In this document: piece by piece, positions 61,369-64,000 of the stretch
How the letters are laid out: every line of letters starts with the position of its first letter
Numbering within the stretch: position 1 is the first letter of the stretch
Assembly (NCBI GenBank): GCA_020852925.1
Contig: JADYZU010000073.1
Span: 1-64,000 of the forward strand
DNA length: 64,000 nucleotides
Direction: 5' to 3'
Source of the DNA: Rubellimicrobium sp.
Lineage (GTDB): Bacteria > Pseudomonadota > Alphaproteobacteria > Rhodobacterales > Rhodobacteraceae
Made by a program: the position numbers and the translations under genes
Notes under the pieces: generated by a model
Seen by the model: the letters and a program-made list of their open reading frames with translations, nothing else
Database searches by the model: none
What the model was told of the DNA's origin: nothing

Positions 61369-61422
61369 CGGCAAATTCGCGAATTTGCCGTCAGCCCAAG
61401 GCAAATTCGCGAATTTGCCTTG
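61369..61422. repeat. Pair of perfect AATTCGCGAATT palindromes between coaBC and cobU
   Basis: A 22-bp perfect palindrome (61369-61390) and a 26-bp perfect palindrome (61397-61422) share the 20-base core GGCAAATTCGCGAATTTGCC and are six bases apart. They lie in a divergent gap, 69-122 bases upstream of coaBC and 41-94 bases upstream of cobU. The core is that of the pair at 46451-46502. Confidence 0.85.
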
Positions 61423-61462
61423 ACCACTGGCCCAATCCGCCGCCGCGCGTTAGGGACGTGCC

Positions 61463-61993
61463 ATGACCGCCCTTCCCCATCTCAGCCTTGTCATCGGCGG
61501 CGCCGCCTCGGGCAAGTCCGACTTTGCCGAAGGGCTGGTGCTGGGCTCCGGCCTCGGGCCGGTCCATGTCGCCACCGCCGAAATCCGCGACGCCGAGATG
61601 GCGGCCAAGGTTGCCCTGCACCGTGCCGGACGCGCGGGCCGGGGCTGGCGCGACATCGAGGAGCCCCGCGACCTTCCCCGGGCGCTGGCCAGGATCCGCC
61701 CGGGCGAGGCCGCGCTTGTCGATTGCGCGACATTGTGGCTGACCAACCTGCTGCTGGCGGATATCGACATCGCCGCCGCCGAAGCCGCTCTCTGGCCCGC
61801 ACTCGCGGCCGCGGCCGGCCCGGTCGTCGTGGTCTCGAACGAGGTGGGGGCCGGGATCGTGCCGGACAATGCGCTCGCGCGGCGGTTCCGTACGGTTCAG
61901 GGCGGGTTCAACCGGCGCCTTGCCGGGCGGGCCGGCCTGGTCGTGACGGTGATCGCGGGGCTGCCCCTTGTCCTCAAGGGAGCCCTGCCGTGA
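61463..61993 (+). CDS. cobU: Adenosylcobinamide kinase/guanylyltransferase
   Basis: The 176-residue protein has the P-loop LVIGGAASGKSDFAEGL, LVDCATLWLTNLLLAD and VVVSNEVGAGIVPDNALARRFR, the CobU/CobP signatures. It phosphorylates adenosylcobinamide and attaches GMP in cobalamin nucleotide-loop assembly or cobinamide salvage. No cobalamin riboswitch is visible in the leader. The stop overlaps the GTG start of the phosphatase gene. Confidence 0.94.
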   Translation: MTALPHLSLVIGGAASGKSDFAEGLVLGSGLGPVHVATAEIRDAEMAAKVALHRAGRAGRGWRDIEEPRDLPRALARIRPGEAALVDCATLWLTNLLLADIDIAAAEAALWPALAAAAGPVVVVSNEVGAGIVPDNALARRFRTVQGGFNRRLAGRAGLVVTVIAGLPLVLKGALP

Positions 61994-62559
61994 CGCGGCT
62001 GTGGCTGGTGCGGCACGGGCCGACCCATGCGCGCACCCTCGCCGGCTGGAGCGACATCCCGGCCGACCTTTCCGACCACGGTGCGCTGGCGCGCCTTGGC
62101 GCGCGCCTGCCACAGGCGGCCGTTGTGTCCTCGGACCTGACGCGCGCCGTCGCCACCGCCGATGCCCTTGCCGGCTCCCGTCCGCGCCTGCCGCATGCGC
62201 CGGCCCTGCGCGAGATGCATTTCGGGGCCTGGGAGGGCCTGACCCATGCCGAAGTTGCCGCCCGCGATCCCGATCTGTCGCGCGCCTTCTGGACCGATCC
62301 CGAAAAGGTCGCGCCCCCCGGCGGCGAAGGCTGGCAGGCGCTGCGCGCGCGGGTGACGGGGGCCGTGGCCGAACTGGCCCCGGGGCGTGACGACCTGATC
62401 GTGGTCGCGCATTTCGGCGTGATCCTTGCCCTGATCCAGCAGGCGACCGGCGAGGGCATCACCCGCGTCATGGGCCGCCGGATCGAGCCGCTGTCGCTGA
62501 GCACGATCACGCTCGGGCCGGGGGGCTGGGGGCTTGGCGCGGTGAACCAGGCCCCCTGA
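61990..62559 (+). CDS. Histidine phosphatase, CobC-like
   Basis: The 189-residue protein begins TRLWLVRHGPTHARTLAG with the catalytic RHG, followed by SDLTRAVATADALA, REMHFGAWEGLTHAEV with the acid Glu, and IVVAHFGVI with the second His. Its GTG at 61990 overlaps the cobU TGA. This coupling suggests the alpha-ribazole phosphatase role of CobC in the same pathway, but sequence alone does not fix the substrate. Confidence 0.82.
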   Translation: MTRLWLVRHGPTHARTLAGWSDIPADLSDHGALARLGARLPQAAVVSSDLTRAVATADALAGSRPRLPHAPALREMHFGAWEGLTHAEVAARDPDLSRAFWTDPEKVAPPGGEGWQALRARVTGAVAELAPGRDDLIVVAHFGVILALIQQATGEGITRVMGRRIEPLSLSTITLGPGGWGLGAVNQAP

Positions 62560-62571
62560 GCCGGGCTTGCG

Positions 62572-62587
62572 TTAACACTTCGTCAAC
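62572..62587 (+). promoter_or_regulatory. Candidate CtrA box upstream of comM
   Basis: TTAACACTTCGTCAAC matches the CtrA recognition pattern TTAA-N7-TTAAC with one mismatch. It lies 52-67 bases upstream of the comM start in the 79-base gap. CtrA controls competence and gene-transfer-agent uptake genes in Rhodobacter. Confidence 0.45.
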
Positions 62588-62638
62588 CAGAACGCCCTAA
62601 CCCTGATCCCGGAGGCAAGCGGGCGGTCCGGGCGGGAA

Positions 62639-64000
62639 ATGACAGCGATCACCTATACCGTCGCCTTCGAGGGGGTGGAGGCCCGCCTGGTCGAGGTGCA
62701 ATGCGCCATCTCACCGGGCATGCCGGCCTTCGCCATCGTCGGCCTGCCCGACAAGGCGGTCAGCGAGGCCCGCGAACGGGTGCGGGCCGCGCTGTCGGGC
62801 ATGGCGATCGCGTTGCCGTCAAAGCGCATCTCGGTCAACCTCTCGCCCGCGGACCTGCCGAAGGAGGGATCGCATTTCGATCTGCCGATCGCGCTTGCGC
62901 TGCTGGCCGCGCTCGACATCCTGCCCCATGACGAGGTGGAGCGCACCGTCGCGCTGGGCGAACTCGCGCTCGGGGGGCGGCTCGTGCCGGTGACGGGGGC
63001 GCTTCCGGCGGCCATGGCCGCGGCCGAGGAGCACCGGATGCTGCTTTGCCCCCGCGCCAGCGGCGCCGAGGCGGCCTGGGTTGGCGCGGCCGAGGTGATC
63101 GGTGCCGATTCGCTGCCTGCGGTGATCCGCCACTACACCGGCGCACAGACCATTGCCCCGGCCGAACCCGGAGAGGTCGTCACCACCGCCACGCCGCGCG
63201 ATCTGCGCGATGTCCGTGGCCAGGAACGGGCCAAGCGCGCGCTCGAGATCGCGGCCGCCGGCCGGCACCACCTGATGATGGTCGGCCCCCCCGGTTCCGG
63301 CAAGAGCATGCTGGCTGCGCGCCTGCCCGGGATCCTGCCGCCGCTGTCGCCCATCGAGGCGCTCGAGACCTCGATGATCCATTCGCTGGCCGGTCTTCTG
63401 GACGAGGGCGGGATCAGCCGCACCCGCCCCTTTCGCGAGCCTCATCACACCGCCTCGATGGCGGCCATCGTCGGGGGCGGGCGGCGGGCCGGGCCGGGCG
63501 AGGTCAGCCTTGCCCATAACGGCGTGCTCTTCATGGACGAATTTCCCGAATTTCCCCGCCCCGTGCTCGAGACCCTGCGTCAGCCGGTCGAGACCGGCGA
63601 GGTCGTGGTCGCGCGCGCCAATGCCCATGTGCGCTATCCCTGCCGGTTCCTGCTGGTCGCGGCCGCCAATCCCTGCCGCTGCGGCCATCTTGCCGATGCC
63701 GCCCGCGCCTGTTCGCGCGCGCCCGCCTGCGGCGAGGACTACCTTGGCCGCATCTCGGGCCCGCTCATGGACCGGTTCGACCTGCGCATCGAGGTGCCCG
63801 CGGTCACGCCCGCCGATCTTGACCTGCCGGCCTCGGGCGACAGTTCGGCCGTGATCGCCGTCCGGGTCGCCGCCGCCCGCGCGCGCCAGGGGGGGCGCTA
63901 CGCCGGGCATGAACGCGCACGCTCGAACGCCGATGCCGAGGGGCGGCTTCTCGACGAGGTCGCCGCGCCCGATGCCGAGGGGCGCGCGCTGCTGGCGCGG
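62639..64000 (+). CDS. comM: ComM/YifB AAA+ ATPase, 3' end cut by window edge
   Basis: The visible 454 codons begin TAITYTVAFEGVEARLVEVQ and carry the Mg-chelatase-like module: Walker A (VGPPGSGKSMLAARLPGILPP), REPHHTASMAAIVGG, Walker B GVLFMDEFPEF, and the cysteine cluster AANPCRCGHLADAARAC. ComM is a hexameric helicase that drives branch migration of incoming DNA during natural transformation, and YifB is its housekeeping name. Only about 50-60 residues are missing. Confidence 0.93.
   Translation, partial: MTAITYTVAFEGVEARLVEVQCAISPGMPAFAIVGLPDKAVSEARERVRAALSGMAIALPSKRISVNLSPADLPKEGSHFDLPIALALLAALDILPHDEVERTVALGELALGGRLVPVTGALPAAMAAAEEHRMLLCPRASGAEAAWVGAAEVIGADSLPAVIRHYTGAQTIAPAEPGEVVTTATPRDLRDVRGQERAKRALEIAAAGRHHLMMVGPPGSGKSMLAARLPGILPPLSPIEALETSMIHSLAGLLDEGGISRTRPFREPHHTASMAAIVGGGRRAGPGEVSLAHNGVLFMDEFPEFPRPVLETLRQPVETGEVVVARANAHVRYPCRFLLVAAANPCRCGHLADAARACSRAPACGEDYLGRISGPLMDRFDLRIEVPAVTPADLDLPASGDSSAVIAVRVAAARARQGGRYAGHERARSNADAEGRLLDEVAAPDAEGRALLAR

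Noticed and set aside
61301-61462. Cobalamin riboswitch before cobU
   Set aside because: The 162-base gap is mostly taken up by two palindromes and lacks a B12-box-like sequence. It is too short for a full cobalamin aptamer.

Overview
The window looks like a chromosomal segment of a Rhodobacteraceae (Rhodobacterales, Alphaproteobacteria) bacterium. The support is the very high GC with strong third-position GC bias, the heterotetrameric sarcosine oxidase set, FolE2 instead of FolE, a hut pathway of the HutF/HutG type, CcmI next to other housekeeping genes, and dense packing with many ATGA-type stop/start overlaps. I see no tRNA, rRNA, insertion sequence, prophage or CRISPR array. No stretch longer than 300 bases lacks a gene; the longest gaps are about 280-290 bases (upstream of ccmI and upstream of the sulfur operon) and are described below.

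Layout. 1-10.5 kb: glyQ (cut by the window edge), a secreted pseudoprotease, a GSCFA protein with an SGNH-like partner, metZ, folE2, yciB, ftsY, a lysoplasmalogenase and an AlkB-type hydroxylase. 10.5-16.5 kb: a LysM envelope protein, sodB, and a divergent pair made of a second GSCFA protein and a fucosyltransferase-like/TPR protein. 16.5-21.7 kb: sarcosine oxidase soxBDAG on the minus strand. 22-26 kb: ccmI-ruvX-DUF1289, a CorA transporter, a small membrane protein and an FAH-fold hydrolase. 26.2-30.2 kb: a reactive-sulfur operon (two half-size YeeE/YedE channels, an ETHE1-like persulfide dioxygenase, a DUF442 phosphatase/rhodanese-like protein and a SulP anion transporter). 30.3-37.6 kb: the complete histidine utilisation locus, with hutIHGU facing hutF-hutC across a perfect palindrome. 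37.7-53 kb: a carbohydrate catabolism island (UxaA-family dehydratase, FadR-type GntR regulator, TIM-barrel isomerase, two PfkB kinases, aldo/keto reductase, M42 hydrolase, FGGY kinase, creatininase-family hydrolase, four-gene ABC importer, FucU mutarotase). 53-64 kb: a 2-hydroxyacid dehydrogenase, an SH3 protein, an M3 peptidase, an amino-acid ABC permease and binding protein, moeB, dut, coaBC, cobU, a histidine phosphatase and the 5' part of comM.

How it works together. The carbohydrate island is tied together by a 14-bp palindrome (consensus GCTRACATGYCAGC). It lies beside the GntR gene, between the divergent aldo/keto reductase and M42 genes, between the divergent ABC binding-protein and ATPase genes, and in degenerate form against the first permease start codon. 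I infer a single GntR-controlled regulon. The hut genes have their own, different palindrome. Three dispersed repeat systems sit in the gaps: a composite hairpin plus CCCGGGRTATTTG element (four copies), a palindrome family with the core AATTCGNGAATT (four copies in two pairs), and 10-bp tandem triplets upstream of two minus-strand genes.
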